Below are positions 35,701 through 48,130 of a stretch of DNA of 64,000 nt, piece after piece. Position 1 is the first letter of the stretch; every line of letters starts with the position of its first letter. The notes below the pieces were generated by a model. That model worked only from the letters and a program-made list of their open reading frames with translations. It did not search any database and was not told the DNA's origin. The position numbers were made by a program, and so were the translations under genes. This stretch comes from Sepiola atlantica (taxonomy: Eukaryota; Mollusca; Cephalopoda; Sepiida; Sepiolidae). The stretch covers positions 80,589,734 to 80,653,733 of the forward strand of contig OY744532.1 of the NCBI GenBank assembly GCA_963556195.1, in the 5' to 3' direction.

Positions 35701-37448
35701 TATAACATTCCACGGTTTTTGTTTAGTATTGAAATCTTTGTATTTTTGGATCACTTGTTAGCTGTTATACTCGTGAATATCATACATGTGATGTAGCCTA
35801 ATCGCATGCTAACTCGAAAAATAATATAAATGACATACATTTTTTTTTACTTATATATCTAATTTCCACGATGGAGTTTATGGTAATTCTATTATTCTAT
35901 TGTTATTTCTGTTACAAAATAACTGTAAGATCCGATAATATTTGGGAAGAGATACGTTATTGATTTACATGGATACGAAAAAGAACTGCATTATTCTAAT
36001 TATAATGAACGTGTACAACGTTTGATAAAACTCATCTCTAACAATACCATGGCTATTCAATAAGTACTTAGGTTTCGTGTCACTGCAGATTCATTGAGAG
36101 CATTCTAAGAAATCCTTAGGTGAATTATGTGTCCCTATTCAGGTTGGATTAAACAGAGCTGACAGGGAGAAGAAAACAATATCAACGTCTTATGTACGAA
36201 ATGAAAAGAAATTGAATTTTAGGAAGATCTCAATCATTCCAGTAATCATAGAAGCAACCAAGCTCATAAAAAATAATTTTAAATAACTATCTGGCTTACA
36301 TACTCGGTGAACCAAGTGCAATGAGAGATCCTAACAATTGCGCTTAAAAGGTCGCTTTGAAGTAAAAAAAAAACTTGGTCAGAGTCTCTGTAATAGCAAG
36401 TGAATGTTAAACATTCGGTAGAATTCTCCATTTCCATTAAAAACACGAAGATAACAAAATTGCAAAAAGTAGGTAAACGCTTTGTTTATTCGCGCTGAGC
36501 AAATCCTATCGTAGAGTCAGACAAGAGTATCAATATTAATTAGAAGGTGTTGTGTGAAGCTTTACATATGTTAGTACATCGTACACACTGGCCGATAACA
36601 CCGTTTACTTAGTAGCGCAATTGTTGATCCGCCTTTAACATAATTCAACTGTTACAATGCATAAGTAGTTCCTACCTGCTGCGTGTTCAGTGGTTGTACA
36701 GTACTTGGCTATGTGAATTTTCATTTTTACATAGCTTATACTGCTTTATAACGAGTACGAAAGCATTATTTATCAAATGATGTGGAAAAATACTTTACGC
36801 CGTATTTGTATTTAACATTCTTTGCATTAGCAGAAAAACATTAAAAATGTCTTTTTAATTGTAACACAATCGTGTGGAATTGGGCCGAAATTGTGTGAAA
36901 TTAGGTCGAAAAACTTACGTCTGTTATCTTTCAGAAATCTTCACTTAGTTATACGCATATGTATCTAATATATTCATGTTATTATACATGTTTATGACAT
37001 AAATCTATAAATAACGTATCTAGTACAAATCTTTTCAAACTATGTGAGATTAGAAATCGGGTGTTTGTATCGACATACTACTGCACTAGCAATGCCTATT
37101 CTTGCATCTCATCTTTTGTGAACTAATAACATATTTCTATTTGCGTACAAAAAGACTAACGAAACACAACATCGCTATATAATAGTACTAGCTAGCTTTG
37201 TCAGCTAGCCATCACTTCACAATGACAGCTACTTGAAATACTTGAAACCAATATTTTCAATTATGAATTTATTATCCCTACTTTTGCATTTATACCTATA
37301 AATAGATACACATTAACATTTTATTAATATTGATGCACATTCATTTGAATGTTAAATAAGACCTCAATTAAACAAAAAGAAAAAAGAATGGCAATTGGCC
37401 TGAGAAAAATATGGCGTCGGTTACGGTACAGATCTAGTGAGTGAAGAG
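32761..37448. other. AT-rich DNA, no gene seen
   Basis: About 4.7 kb with no microsatellite longer than 20 bp and no recognisable gene, RNA or shared repeat. ORFs at 33547 and 34830 have no identifiable motif. Confidence 0.5.
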
Positions 37449-37511
37449 AGATGGTGTTAGAGAAAGAGAGAGAGAAAGAAAGAGAGAAAGAGAGAGAAAG
37501 AGGGAGAAAGC
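37449..37511. repeat. (GA)n low-complexity tract
   Basis: Impure GAGA/GAAA repeats; the minus-strand Ser/Leu/Phe ORF over it is an artefact. Confidence 0.9.
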
Positions 37512-37561
37512 GAATAAGCAATCTAGTTAGCCACCCACCAACTCACTCTTTTTTCTATTTT

Positions 37562-38260
37562 CTCTATGTATCATCAGAAGCATTGTAGCGAGATATGTTA
37601 CAATAAAGTTGTTTGGTAAGTTATCCATTTAAAAAAATAAATCATTATGATTAATCACCGTCAATATCGACGAAACTATCTATATATCTATATCGAAAAT
37701 ATATCGACAAATTTATACAATAAAATTAGAGATGTATAAACCCAAACATATATTTATTATACATTCTTTAAACAATACTTATGCTAATTAGTCAGACAAT
37801 CAATTGTTTACGGGTAGTTTTAAAGTACTATATCTATTATTTAAAAATAACATGTTATATTATTAATTTGAATAACAGTGAACGGTTTCGATACAAATTA
37901 AAATGATATATTTCTAGCTATTGATCATCAGAAGCATTGTAGCGAGATATGTTACAATACAGTTTTTTTTGTAAGTTTAATAAATCATTATAACTAATTA
38001 CCGTCAATATCGACGAAACTTTTTCATATATCTCGACAAAATCATACAATAAAATTAGAGATGTATAAACCCAAACATATATTTATTATAAACTCTTGAA
38101 ACAATACTTATGCTAATTAGTCAGACAATCAATTGTTAACGGGTAGTTTTAAAGTACTATATATATTAGTTAAAAATAACATGTTATATTATTAATTTAA
38201 ATAACAGTAAACGGGTTGGATAGTAATAAAAAATGATATATTAAAATGAAAATATACCTT
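37562..38260. repeat. Direct tandem duplication, unit about 330-354 bp
   Basis: 37562-37915 and 37921-38260 are two copies with about 90% identity by eye. Shared anchors include TCATCAGAAGCATTGTAGCG, ACCGTCAATATCGACGAAAC, TAGAGATGTATAAACCCAAA and AGACAATCAATTGTT. Copy 1 ends with a B-box-like GGTTTCGATAC. Unit size resembles the retrozyme arrays, but I could not build a hammerhead here. Confidence 0.88.
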
Positions 38261-39971
38261 TAGATCGAGCTATTTTCTATAATTTAAAGAGATTCTACAA
38301 GGAGCTTGATATTTCAGAGCCCAGTTTTGCCACGCATTTTTACTCCTACATATAATTTGCTATACTCTGTTGTTGAATTATTGTGTCTCATTATCATTGA
38401 CCATCGGGTTATTGGTATATATACTAGTACCCGTCTTTCTATAATCTCGAATGCTTCCACTACCTGCTCATGCTGTGCTTATATAGCTTTACAATGTTCC
38501 ATCTTCCTATCATCCATGTAGGATCAAGCATCATTTCCTACTCAAAAAGTGGTTCGCTTCTTCACCACATAGCAGAATATGCCATTGTATATTTTAAAAT
38601 ACAGCTGTCTTATTTTTTTATTTATTAAATCACATAAACAATAGAAACATGAAAACAATAGTCTTACATTAACAACGAACGCATTCACTATAAATAGATC
38701 GTGCCAATAGCAATTCACATGAAAACACTTTATTCGCCTTCTCTCAACGTAATAAATCAAATCGCACCTATCGGCCCAAATGTGATACTTCATTTGCGGG
38801 ACTTTAAACGATGTGTGTTGCTAGCTTAACATAGTCTCAGCACCCCGGCACAAATATCCGGCTTACACTATGTAATTCCTTATATTTCTTAATCTCCGGG
38901 TGGAGTCAATAAATCCCTTGCATCTCGGCTAACAGATTGCATGTAGCCATTTGATAAAAATCTCGACAGACCTGCTCAGATAGATTAATAATAGTAGACA
39001 TTTTTCACACATATTCGTCCATAAAACGACCGGATGTGGATAATCAGCCAATAAGAACAGGTTTAGGAGAAGAGAAGAACATTCTTTTCATGTGTACCTT
39101 AAGTGTACATATCCGGTTTCGGTTTCAATGGACCGGAAATTAAAATCGACTTAAAAACATGGAAGAAATCGATCACATCTAATCTGTATTTTCTATTTCT
39201 TTCAGTTTTGTTTTGATTTGGATTTTTTATTTGGTTTCTTCCTCTCTTTTTGTGTTCAGCCATTTACAGCCATTCTTTTCTATTCTCTTCAGATTGACTT
39301 ACCTAACGCCTGTGTTTAAGAGAAAACGATTCTGGTTATTACGGCCATCCGTATCTATAAAAGTCTGATTTTAGGCTGCGTTATATATAAAAAAGAGTGT
39401 GTCGTATCATTCTCTGCGTTTACTATAGAAATACAATTGCAAACTTATGTGGCCGAGACCGACGACCGTGTCAACGTGCTGAAATGACGGACGAATCAAT
39501 CGACGTACATAGAATTTCCCAGAAATGCGTGGATACACCTTATGAATAAATTACAACCTGCTCGTCAACACTGACTTTCTAAAACTTGTGCTGTTAGCTG
39601 TTATACTTTTATAAACTTAAGCGTTACGACCGGATCGAGCGTCGCCCCCATCGACAGGCGTGGACACTTATTCTTAGGTATTATGGGTTAAGCAAAATGT
39701 ATTAGGAGACATTGCATTGTGGATTACTATATTATAGTTCTATAACCTATCAGGTTGTTGATATGTGTTCATTTATCTTTGCTGTTGGCCTTATATATAT
39801 ATAAAGTCATATTTATAATATGAATTTTATTTTATAGTTAATGATAGCTAGAAACTAACTATACTTTTTACCATATCTCCTTATGAATAGCCCAGTCTAA
39901 TAATAACCACTAAAAGAATGTATTGCTACAGACAATACTTTTATATTTACGGATTTTAAAACAGAGATATA
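38261..39971. other. No gene seen
   Basis: Nothing recognised. Confidence 0.5.
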
Positions 39972-40068
39972 ATCATCTCATATCTTCGAAGATCGCCGAA
40001 GTTAAACAACGTTGAGCAGGATCAGTACCAGATGTGTACCATTTTGGAATACCAGGCGCTATGTGTGA
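39972..40068 (+). pseudogene. 5S rRNA pseudogene or 5S-derived SINE head
   Basis: Aligns with animal 5S rRNA from about position 30 to near the 3' end. GATCGCCGAAGTTAAACAAC matches the box A region, ATCAGTACCAGATGTGTACC the box C region, and TGGAATACCAGGCGCT the 3' stem region. Substitutions and a small deletion in the internal promoter, and the missing 5' third, make a functional 5S gene unlikely. It could be a retroposed copy or the head of a 5S-headed (SINE3-type) element; no second copy occurs here to decide. Confidence 0.75.
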
Positions 40069-40488
40069 GAGGAGGGTGTAATTCCCTGTAAAAAATATCC
40101 GACCTGAAAATGTTTTAAATAGTACCTGAGTATTAACTGCCAATCTACATAACACAACGAAATAACCACCCGTTGAGCGAATGTTCTGTTCTCAATCATG
40201 TGGAAAAGGCTTTTCGGATAGTGTATTCAATTCGTTTCGTTACTTGTTAGGTTTCGTCTCTTCATATTTATGGATTGACTAAATAAACTAAACAACTTGT
40301 CTATTTTCATATGAGATTTTTATTATCTCATATATTAATCACTACAATGCTTTAATTATAAAAAAAACACCATCATAGTTTTTGATGGCCCCGATATCTT
40401 TACACTTTTTAAAATTACTTCTATACATACTCCAAGTCTTATAGTTATTTCGTCTTGAAAATAAGACTTGCATCATTATAGAGAGCAC

Positions 40489-40493
<5 letters not shown>
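40069..40493. other. No gene seen
   Basis: DNA after the 5S-like sequence; no tail repeat recognised. Confidence 0.5.
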
Positions 40494-40798
<305 letters not shown>

Positions 40799-40829
40799 AA
40801 GGAGTAAGGCTACCAACATTTGTAGAATG

Positions 40830-40898
40830 TTTTTTTTCAACATTTATTTATTATGTTGTTGTTTTTTTCAACATTTATTTATTATTTTGTTGTTTTAC
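40830..40898. repeat. Short tandem duplication
   Basis: TTTCAACATTTATTTATTAT followed by GTTGTTGTTTT occurs twice in a row, just beside the hammerhead at 40.9 kb. Confidence 0.75.
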
Positions 40899-40899
40899 C

Positions 40900-40965
40900 A
40901 TTTTATAATATTATATAACGCGTTTCAAGCGGTGGCCCGCTTTCATCAGATTTTAAAATCCATTT
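40900..40965 (-). ncRNA. Hammerhead ribozyme, Penelope-type
   Basis: On the minus strand: CUGAUGA (40949-40943), a perfect six-pair stem II AAGCGG/CCGCUU with tetraloop GCCA, GAAA (40926-40923), and a minimal stem III ACGCGU followed by U as the cleavage base. A three-pair palindromic stem III of this kind is typical of hammerheads in Penelope-like element terminal repeats. Stem I is AU-only and imperfect, so activity is uncertain. The stem II helix and exact core make the identification reasonable. Confidence 0.65.
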
Positions 40966-41073
40966 GAAGAAATGTCTTTCGATTCGAGCAAATGTTGTTT
41001 CATTTGAGGAATTTGTTATTAACAATATATATACTTTTCTCTCGTTGGAACTGCACTATTACTGCACTACCCT

Positions 41074-41174
<101 letters not shown>

Positions 41175-41298
41175 CTGGTTCGAATGGTTTCGGTAGGAAT
41201 CCGGATAAGAGAGCTCGATGTTCAATTAAGCATAGCAAGTATAAATTTTAAGATGAGAGGCAACCGAAATGCACATCTAATTCATCTCATCTTAAAAT

Positions 41299-41301
<3 letters not shown>

Positions 41302-41345
<44 letters not shown>

Positions 41346-41373
41346 TATACAGACTATTGCATTAAGTCTCAAA

Positions 41374-41435
<62 letters not shown>
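41302..41435. repeat. (TA)n microsatellites
   Basis: TA runs at 41302-41342 and 41379-41435. Confidence 0.95.
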
Positions 41436-41439
<4 letters not shown>

Positions 41440-41464
41440 ATTTTTTAACACACATACATGTAAT

Positions 41465-41507
41465 CTATAGACATGTATTTTTGGCCATACAATGTCATCA
41501 GCATGAA
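41465..41507 (-). ncRNA. Hammerhead-like motif, degenerate (copy 1)
   Basis: CUGAUGA at 41501-41495 and a UACAUGUC stem III/cleavage segment are present, but GAAA reads AAAA and stem II is at best three pairs. Confidence 0.35.
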
Positions 41508-41803
41508 TAAACTAGACAAGTATCGAACCCTCGATTATATTGTCTGTAGTCTGTCGCTTGAATACCAGACGAAGACACTTTCTCGAAATATGTACGATTT
41601 TTCATTGCCTGAATAGATGAAGTTACGTACTTTGTTATTGTTTTTGCTGGCGATAGAAACAGCGTGTTTTTTTTTTGTATTTCCCATTTCCTAACCTGTA
41701 AAGAGTATGCGGAATATTGATTTAAGTCGCCCTTAATAAGACGTGTCATTATTTGTATTTTATATATATTTATTAATTACTTTTTTACGTAGATAAGTGT
41801 AAT

Positions 41804-41846
41804 CCATGGACACGTGCTTCTGGCTATACACTGTCATCAGTATAGT
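41804..41846 (-). ncRNA. Hammerhead-like motif, degenerate (copy 2)
   Basis: CUGAUGA at 41840-41834, GAAG instead of GAAA, CACGUGUC stem III with GUC at 41809. Stem II does not close well. Confidence 0.35.
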
Positions 41847-41885
41847 TTATCTAGACAAGGAATGAACCCTCGATTATATTGTCTG

Positions 41886-43542
41886 TATTCATTTTTTATT
41901 GGTATTGTCAAATTTTATTATATATTTATGATTTTTACCTCGAGTATAATACCATCATAATTATTAATACAATTAATTAAATATATTTTTTTGTAAAAAC
42001 GACACCATTTTAAAAACAATTTAAAACGTTCAAGGGAGATAATCACATAAACACTTCCAGCGCTATTTTTAAGACAACATATACTAAACTTGGGATTATT
42101 TATTTGCGGAAAGTATAAAATCAACATTTAATACAAATTAGACACAGCGCCCTTAAAAGTGTGAGAAGATGGCTGTCTATCCCATTCTTGACTAGAATAA
42201 TCTGAATCACTACAATACCACATTTAGACTAGGGGCCGTCCTGCTTAAAGTATCCTTAATTGGTTTGAAATTTTGATTTTGTTATAAATATGTTGATATG
42301 TACAACCATTCATCAGAATGAAAAGGGTGGTGTGGAAAGAACAAAAAACAAAATCATTGGTTAGTAAAACACATTTAACCCGTTCTAAATATTATACCAC
42401 CCACTGTTTTCCGGTTTGTTCAGAACCGGAAACAAGCAGGCTAATCTCTAAATAAGAGGGGGATCTCAGTGTTAGCAAAATGAAACTGGAGATTGAGTTT
42501 TTAGAGTAGGTTGAGTAATTCCAAGATAAATGCCAATTGGGGAGGTCGAGGACAACAGTTTTGAATATGGGGAATGAGCATTTTGAAGTATTTTTATTAC
42601 CAGTGTTGTGTAACTCATCCACTGAACTAAATAAGAGGCTACACTTACACGAAGAATGTGGTCCGACAGCGCCAGGAACTACGTGCGCCAAAATCAGCTA
42701 GGGAGCACATGCTGCTACTTGACTTATTTCGTACACAGACGCTCGCTACTTGTGTTAACTGTTTTTCAAAAAACAGAAGTGTACTCTTTTCCTACTACAT
42801 CTGAGATTGGCCTTCAGCTGCTGCTTGAAGAATGCGATCAGTACCTGATCAACAAATGATACAACATCCTGGCCATGTCTCAGACGCGACGTCCACTCAC
42901 CCGTTTGTGCTACGGCCAGGATTGCGAGGATAAAAACATTCGTCTCTCCCACTCACACGGCGGCCGGATGTTGTCGATTACCTAGGTTTAGCAACAGCGG
43001 CGGCTCGGAATCGATACTAGCTGGCACTGCGTTGACATACTCTCAGTATTACTGGGGTTCGCGACGGGGGGAGAAAGCGTGATCAAGCGTTTCCTCCAAA
43101 CACGTGTTTCAACGCAGACACATGGGCAAGACCTCAATTCCAGAACCGTATAACGGGTTAGCATTCAGGTCCAGTATCCAGTTAGGAGAGAACTAAGAGT
43201 TGCTGACATGACTCGTCTTTGGCGCCTAACTCAACTCGGAGCGGATTACAAGTTGAGCCCTGTTGGGAGATATTAAAAAAAGCGCATTCACTTAAGCTAT
43301 AAAGCAAGGCTCGATTATGTTTGATGAACCCTTTAGAATATATTTTGTTTACTGCCCGCTGTATTTGGCATAACTACAACATTAGTTATTAGGTATCACG
43401 TTATAATCCCCCGTGGGCTTGATGATAGAGCGAAAGACAGAGTCTCTACTGACCCTGTGAACTGGGTTCGCGCCAACACCGATGAAAGCATAAGCTTTAA
43501 GCGACGTTGTATGTAGCTATTAAATAATTACACAATTAATCA

Positions 43543-43546
<4 letters not shown>
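41886..43546. other. No gene seen
   Basis: GC content rises at about 42650-43280. A 99-codon minus-strand ORF at 42392-42691 and others nearby were inspected without recognising a family. CAAACACGTGTTTC at about 43098 is a perfect palindrome. Confidence 0.45.

Positions 43547-43585
<39 letters not shown>
43547..43585. repeat. (TA)n microsatellite
   Basis: TA run at the left edge of the Penelope-type terminal repeat. Confidence 0.95.
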
Positions 43586-43588
<3 letters not shown>

Positions 43589-43925
43589 AGTAAAGAGTGA
43601 TAAATATGCGACGATTGTCCAAATTTATTTCAAATTTGAACTTTGTTTTTTTCGAAAGCCTACTTATCTATCTGTATGTCTTCTCTGATGATAAGATCTC
43701 GATCTTTGAAATGCCTTGGCTTAAGGAAAGAATAATAAACACTAGTTCATTACTGAATACACCTTGCATTGAACAATTGAAATTTGAAATAAATTTGGAC
43801 AATCGTCGCATATTTATCACTCTCTTTTCTTCTATATCTACACTTGCTCTATCTCGTATATTAAGCTAAATCTCTTCACTATAGGTTCCATCTACTAAAA
43901 GTTTTACTTTTTGTTTATATTTGAT
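43586..43925 (+). repeat. Penelope-type terminal repeat with hammerhead, partly palindromic
   Basis: 43680-43925 matches 63430-63660 (hammerhead, then the ATTGAACAATTGAA, CTCTATCTCGTATATT and CACTATAGGTT blocks). Its left end, 43586-43640, is an inverted copy of its own 43790-43840 segment (GATAAATATGCGACGATTGT and complement), so the locus folds around the ribozyme. Inverted and partial tandem terminal repeats are a known feature of Penelope-like elements. No coding part is attached here. Confidence 0.7.
43680..43730 (+). ncRNA. Hammerhead-like ribozyme of Penelope-type terminal repeat
   Basis: CUGAUGA at 43685-43691; stem II AAGAUC/GAUCUU (43693-43698 with 43701-43706), preceded by a U-U mismatch next to the core; GAAA at 43708-43711; stem III GCC/GGC with loop UU; cleavage base A43723; stem I AGGA/UUCU (one G-U pair). 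The U-U at the first stem II position and a mismatch in stem III may weaken activity. Confidence 0.5.

Positions 43926-43928
<3 letters not shown>

Positions 43929-43989
<61 letters not shown>
43929..43989. repeat. (TA)n microsatellite
   Basis: TA run between the terminal repeat and the MITE at 43990. Confidence 0.96.
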
Positions 43990-43990
<1 letters not shown>

Positions 43991-44631
43991 CACTAGATCA
44001 AGTGAAATAATAAAATAAGGTGGGAATCAAATTTTATTAGAGTTCAATGTTCAGGCAAAGTACTTTAAAGTATTTTTGGATCTAACAAGGAAGGTATGGT
44101 TTGGGCTTCTCCGATCAGATCATAGGAACCCTAAATGTTGGAAAATATGATATTCAACACTAAGTTCTTTTTCTGAAATTTTCATATAATTTGTTTTTTT
44201 CTATCGTTTAATTAATTTGCATACACCTTGGGTACATTTTTAACTGTCATCGATAGCAAACAAATTTCCCGCCTGGAAAACGTTTTCGTTTTTGGACTAC
44301 CATTAACTACCTGGATTATTTTTCAATCAACCTCTTTGATATCTTGCCTAGATATGTTTGAAACTTTATGACTTGAATGAACTGAATAGGTTTAACAAAA
44401 AAGTATGTTTTGTGCCGATATATTTGATGGTTTATATACCTTTATGTATTTTTATATATATTTTTATATATTTTCAAAGTTTAATTTCATTACCTGCAGC
44501 AAAGTAATTGCGGTAATGGTCCTCTGAGGAGAAGAATTTTCTTTGAAAACTCATGAGTTACGGACTTAAAACATTTAATTCTAATAAAATTTGATTCGCA
44601 CCTTATTTTATTCTTTCACTTTATCTAGTGC
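43990..44631. mobile_element. TA-flanked MITE, 642 bp
   Basis: TIRs of about 55-60 bp start GCACTAGAT and match with four or five differences. TA flanks both ends (43988-43989 and 44632-44633). The interior has no transposase motif. Consistent with a non-autonomous Tc1/mariner-class element. It is unrelated in sequence to the MITE at 24937, but both have a CCAGTATATTGAGCTT block just outside the right end. Confidence 0.87.
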
Positions 44632-44732
44632 TATTAATGTTCTATCCAGTATATTGAGCTTCAATTTTATCCGGATGTTTACAAATTAAAGATATTAGTT
44701 GCCTCTTATATCTCTTGTTGTATTAACCTTAT

Positions 44733-44745
44733 ATATATACATGTA

Positions 44746-44801
<56 letters not shown>

Positions 44802-44941
44802 GAAGTATACAAATGGTATAGAATCTTAAATAGCTTTAATTTGTTTTCAATTTAAGAAACAATTATATCAGTACCTGAGGAGGAAACTATGTTATATTCC
44901 TTTAGTCCGGTGTGCGAATACAGCGCCTTATTGAGACAAAC

Positions 44942-45001
<60 letters not shown>
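44733..45001. repeat. (TA)n microsatellites
   Basis: TA runs at 44733-44798 and 44941-45001 separated by unique DNA. Confidence 0.95.
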
Positions 45002-45007
<6 letters not shown>

Positions 45008-45549
45008 TCTACATATGAATAAATAAATGAAATATCAATTATGAATATATATGTATATATAAATATGATATATTATTCAGAAAATATGTATAAGTATATT
45101 ATATACATTTTGTTGTTTTGAAGAAGATAGCGTCGTTTTAAAACTCATTTCTACAAATACATTTGATTTCAAGAGTGAAAATAATTAATGATTGTAATAT
45201 TTTTTATTTTTCTTCCACCTATTCGCGTCTTTATCGATCCCCCTTATCCACTGCACAAAAATGAAAATAAACAGATTTTTCACAAGGGGATACATAATTG
45301 AGCATAAGAAGAAACTCGGAAAGAGGCGGGCGGCTAGGTGATGAGATAAGCTCTCGCTTATCAACAGAGATAACAGTCATAAGAGACAGGAAGATTCGTA
45401 TTAATTTAATTAAACACCAACTTTGCGATAGGATATCGAAGTTAAAAGGAAATAGATGCACTGATTGACACGACAGTCGATGGTAGAAGCGCTCTCTCAG
45501 TTAATAAGCCGCTTTATTAGACGCGAAATTGATTCATGAATATCTGCTA

Positions 45550-45555
<6 letters not shown>
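45002..45555. other. AT-rich DNA, no gene seen
   Basis: A 76-codon ORF on the minus strand (45231) is not recognisable. Confidence 0.5.
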
Positions 45556-45602
<47 letters not shown>

Positions 45603-45862
45603 TATTTTTATTTACACATAAATGTACAAACTCTGTGACACTGGCATGTCGATGTTATCGATCAACAGCTATTATAAACTGAAGGCTCATCAGGAAGAGT
45701 TAGAATCCGATGTTAACCTTAGATCATATTTGAGAAAGAATCTTTTGTACATGTATGTGTAAATAAAAATAATCATATATACAACCTCAATTTGATATTG
45801 ATCACTTTTAATAAACCCGGTTGAAATTCTTTTGATTACTACCCTGGTGATGTTTTGCCTGG

Positions 45863-45913
<51 letters not shown>
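45556..45913. repeat. Foldback element (45598-45777) between (TA)n runs
   Basis: Between TA runs (45556-45597 and 45866-45913) lies a foldback: arm 45598-45630 (ATGATTATTTTTATTTACAC...) and its complement at 45743-45777. The centre holds GATGTTATCGATCAACAGCT, which recurs at 56931-56950 with similar flanks, so this is a dispersed family. Confidence 0.78.
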
Positions 45914-45916
<3 letters not shown>

Positions 45917-46080
45917 GACAGTCGTTCGACTCTTCGAGCGATTTTACGATCGTGTGGTAGTAGCTGGTGCAGTATAGCACACATAGTTAGGGTTTGACTA
46001 ACCAAGAAAATCTAAAAAAAGCAAAACTCCGTGAATTTTAATGAATCCTGTCTTAATAACAATTTGCTGCCAAACTATAC

Positions 46081-46155
<75 letters not shown>

Positions 46156-46201
46156 CATATATATATATGTATGTATATATATATATATATATATTTACAT
46201 T

Positions 46202-46262
<61 letters not shown>
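46081..46262. repeat. (TA)n microsatellite, compound
   Basis: About 180 bp of TA with short CATA/GTATG interruptions. The Tyr-Ile ORFs here are artefacts. Confidence 0.97.
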
Positions 46263-46264
<2 letters not shown>

Positions 46265-48130
46265 CTCACCAAATTAATAATCAGGTTGTAAATTTTTAAA
46301 TATTTCTAAATATGTTTTCACAGATGTCGTTTATCATACATGTGCTATGCATTCGTTTATTAAAACACGTTCTTTAAATAAATATCAATTACTTCTAATG
46401 TTGACAGTTGTCTTATCTCTTTTTGTATACTGACGCGCTGTCGTCATGATCATCATCGTAGTGGGTAGCATTTCGGCATCATCATCATAATCATCGTAGC
46501 CGTGTCTTTAATCAAGTAATTTCTATGAATATAGAAAAAGGGCGTATCAACGGAGAGTATAAAATGGATCTTTTCTTGAGGGGAGAGGTATTTGTCGTCA
46601 TACAAATTAAAGTCTCGCATTAACATTAAATGGAGAGAGACCAAAAGTGTTCTTCTTTACTTAACTACTAAGTTACAGGCGAGGATTAAGGGTTGCACAC
46701 AAGTGGATGTATCAACTCTTTTTTAGGAATTAAATGGCTATCTTTTTGTTATAATTACATCATTACTTTTCGTCCTTAATCATCGCTACTAATAACTGAC
46801 TGTCTAAAAGAATACGTATTTCTTTCTTTCACACGGTGTTGTGATGTCACGCTTCAAGGTGACACTGAATTTGTCATAACACAATTGTTTTAACTTTTAT
46901 TGATTACTTGTTTTTAAGATGTTCGTGTCAACTGAACTTGCACTGGTTAATCACGATACCAAATCCATACTAGCTCATGTAATCGTCCCTCACATACATA
47001 CATCAATTATGTAATATATTTTTTTAAACTTTGTTTCATACGTAACCTATTAATATGGATCTTACACAAATGTTCTTCAATAAACGTAAATATTTCAATA
47101 TAACTCTAAATGCTATATAGACTTGTGTAGTTCTTGTTCAGAAGTGTAGTAGTAATCTAGAACTCAAATCTATTGCAGATGACTTAGGTTGTTTGATTGG
47201 CTGTTTATTTCCTGTTTCCTTAACCGCCTTAAATAATATCGGTCATATACTAGATACCCTTTTATCCGCTGCACGTATTTATGTTTATTTTATCACATAG
47301 TACACATTGGTGTTTACTTTAGAGTAGGTTATTTTGCTTTAAAATGTATCAAGTGACTCAGCTTATAAGACGTTGATTTTAATAGTTGTATACTCATCGG
47401 TTGTGCTACATTTACTAAACGCAATATCTGATAAATATTTATTTAACTAACTTCTGATAGGTAAACCTATAAGCATTCTGCTTGGTGTCGCCATCCGTTT
47501 TTGAAATTAAAAACAGACTAGCAGTGTTTATATTAAAAAAAACACACTTCATATTTTTCGACCGAGAAAACTAATACATTCATTTACAGTAATGTTTCTA
47601 GCGCCGTCGAATAAATGAAGATTTCTATGGGAATATTATACGTTATTACTATTAGTTTTATCTTTTTATCTTTTTATATTTCTATTCATAAAAAAATATG
47701 AGACTATTTATATATATTAAATGAACTATATAATCTCGATTTTCAATAAAACTATGTAAAAATACTTCTAAACAAAAAAAGAATTCCAATTATAACACAT
47801 ATTTTTAAAACAATTTATTAGAACATATATTGAAATAAAAACCTTCAAATTATGAAAGCATTTTTTTAATTATTTGTAGCCAAAAAGATCGCAATTATAA
47901 CATGGGTTTGTTTTAGTTTTTCTAATTAAACATATTCACAAGTATACAAACCTGTTATATTTTGTTACGTCTTAATAATTAATAAAATAGTTTAAACAAA
48001 TTATTTATTGCCTTCTGTTTAAAAACACATATTATCTAAAATATGAAAGATAGCACTTTTTATAAGCACTTCTGATCTATTTCCTACTTCAACACAACAT
48101 TGGTCATCAAAGAGACTGTTTCTCTGTCAT
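46263..48130. other. AT-rich DNA, no gene seen
   Basis: Includes a short CATCAT-rich stretch at 46448-46497. Nothing else recognised. Confidence 0.5.

Larger units (their letters stand above)
41440..41885 (-). mobile_element. Retrozyme-like element, degenerate dimer (unit 339 bp)
   Basis: Two copies of the block holding TGTAATC.AT.GACA.GT...TGGC.ATAC...TGTCATCAG...CTAGACAAG and AACCCTCGATTATATTGTCT lie 339 bp apart. On the minus strand copy 1 has an A-box-like TGGTATTCAAGCG (about 41567-41555), a B box GGTTCGATAC (about 41528-41519) and then CUGAUGA (41501-41495), an A-rich GAAA-equivalent and a GUC triplet ending at 41470. This is the same order of parts as at 24.5 kb, with a similar unit length. 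The stem II regions do not pair canonically, so the ribozymes are probably dead. Confidence 0.55.

Noticed and set aside
37571..37935. TCATCAG (CUGAUGA on the minus strand) in both copies of the 350-bp dimer
   Set aside because: No pairable stem II and no GAAA at the required place.
42290..42330. CUGAUGA on the minus strand with a GUUG...CAAC helix
   Set aside because: The strand that should read GAAA is AUUUAUAACA; no cleavage site.
43095..43112. Palindrome resembling hammerhead GAAACACGUGU on the minus strand
   Set aside because: No CUGANGA box upstream; treated as a plain palindrome.
45640..45700. CUGAUGAG on the minus strand inside the foldback element
   Set aside because: No stem II followed by GAAA; the second family copy at 56.9 kb does not conserve the box.
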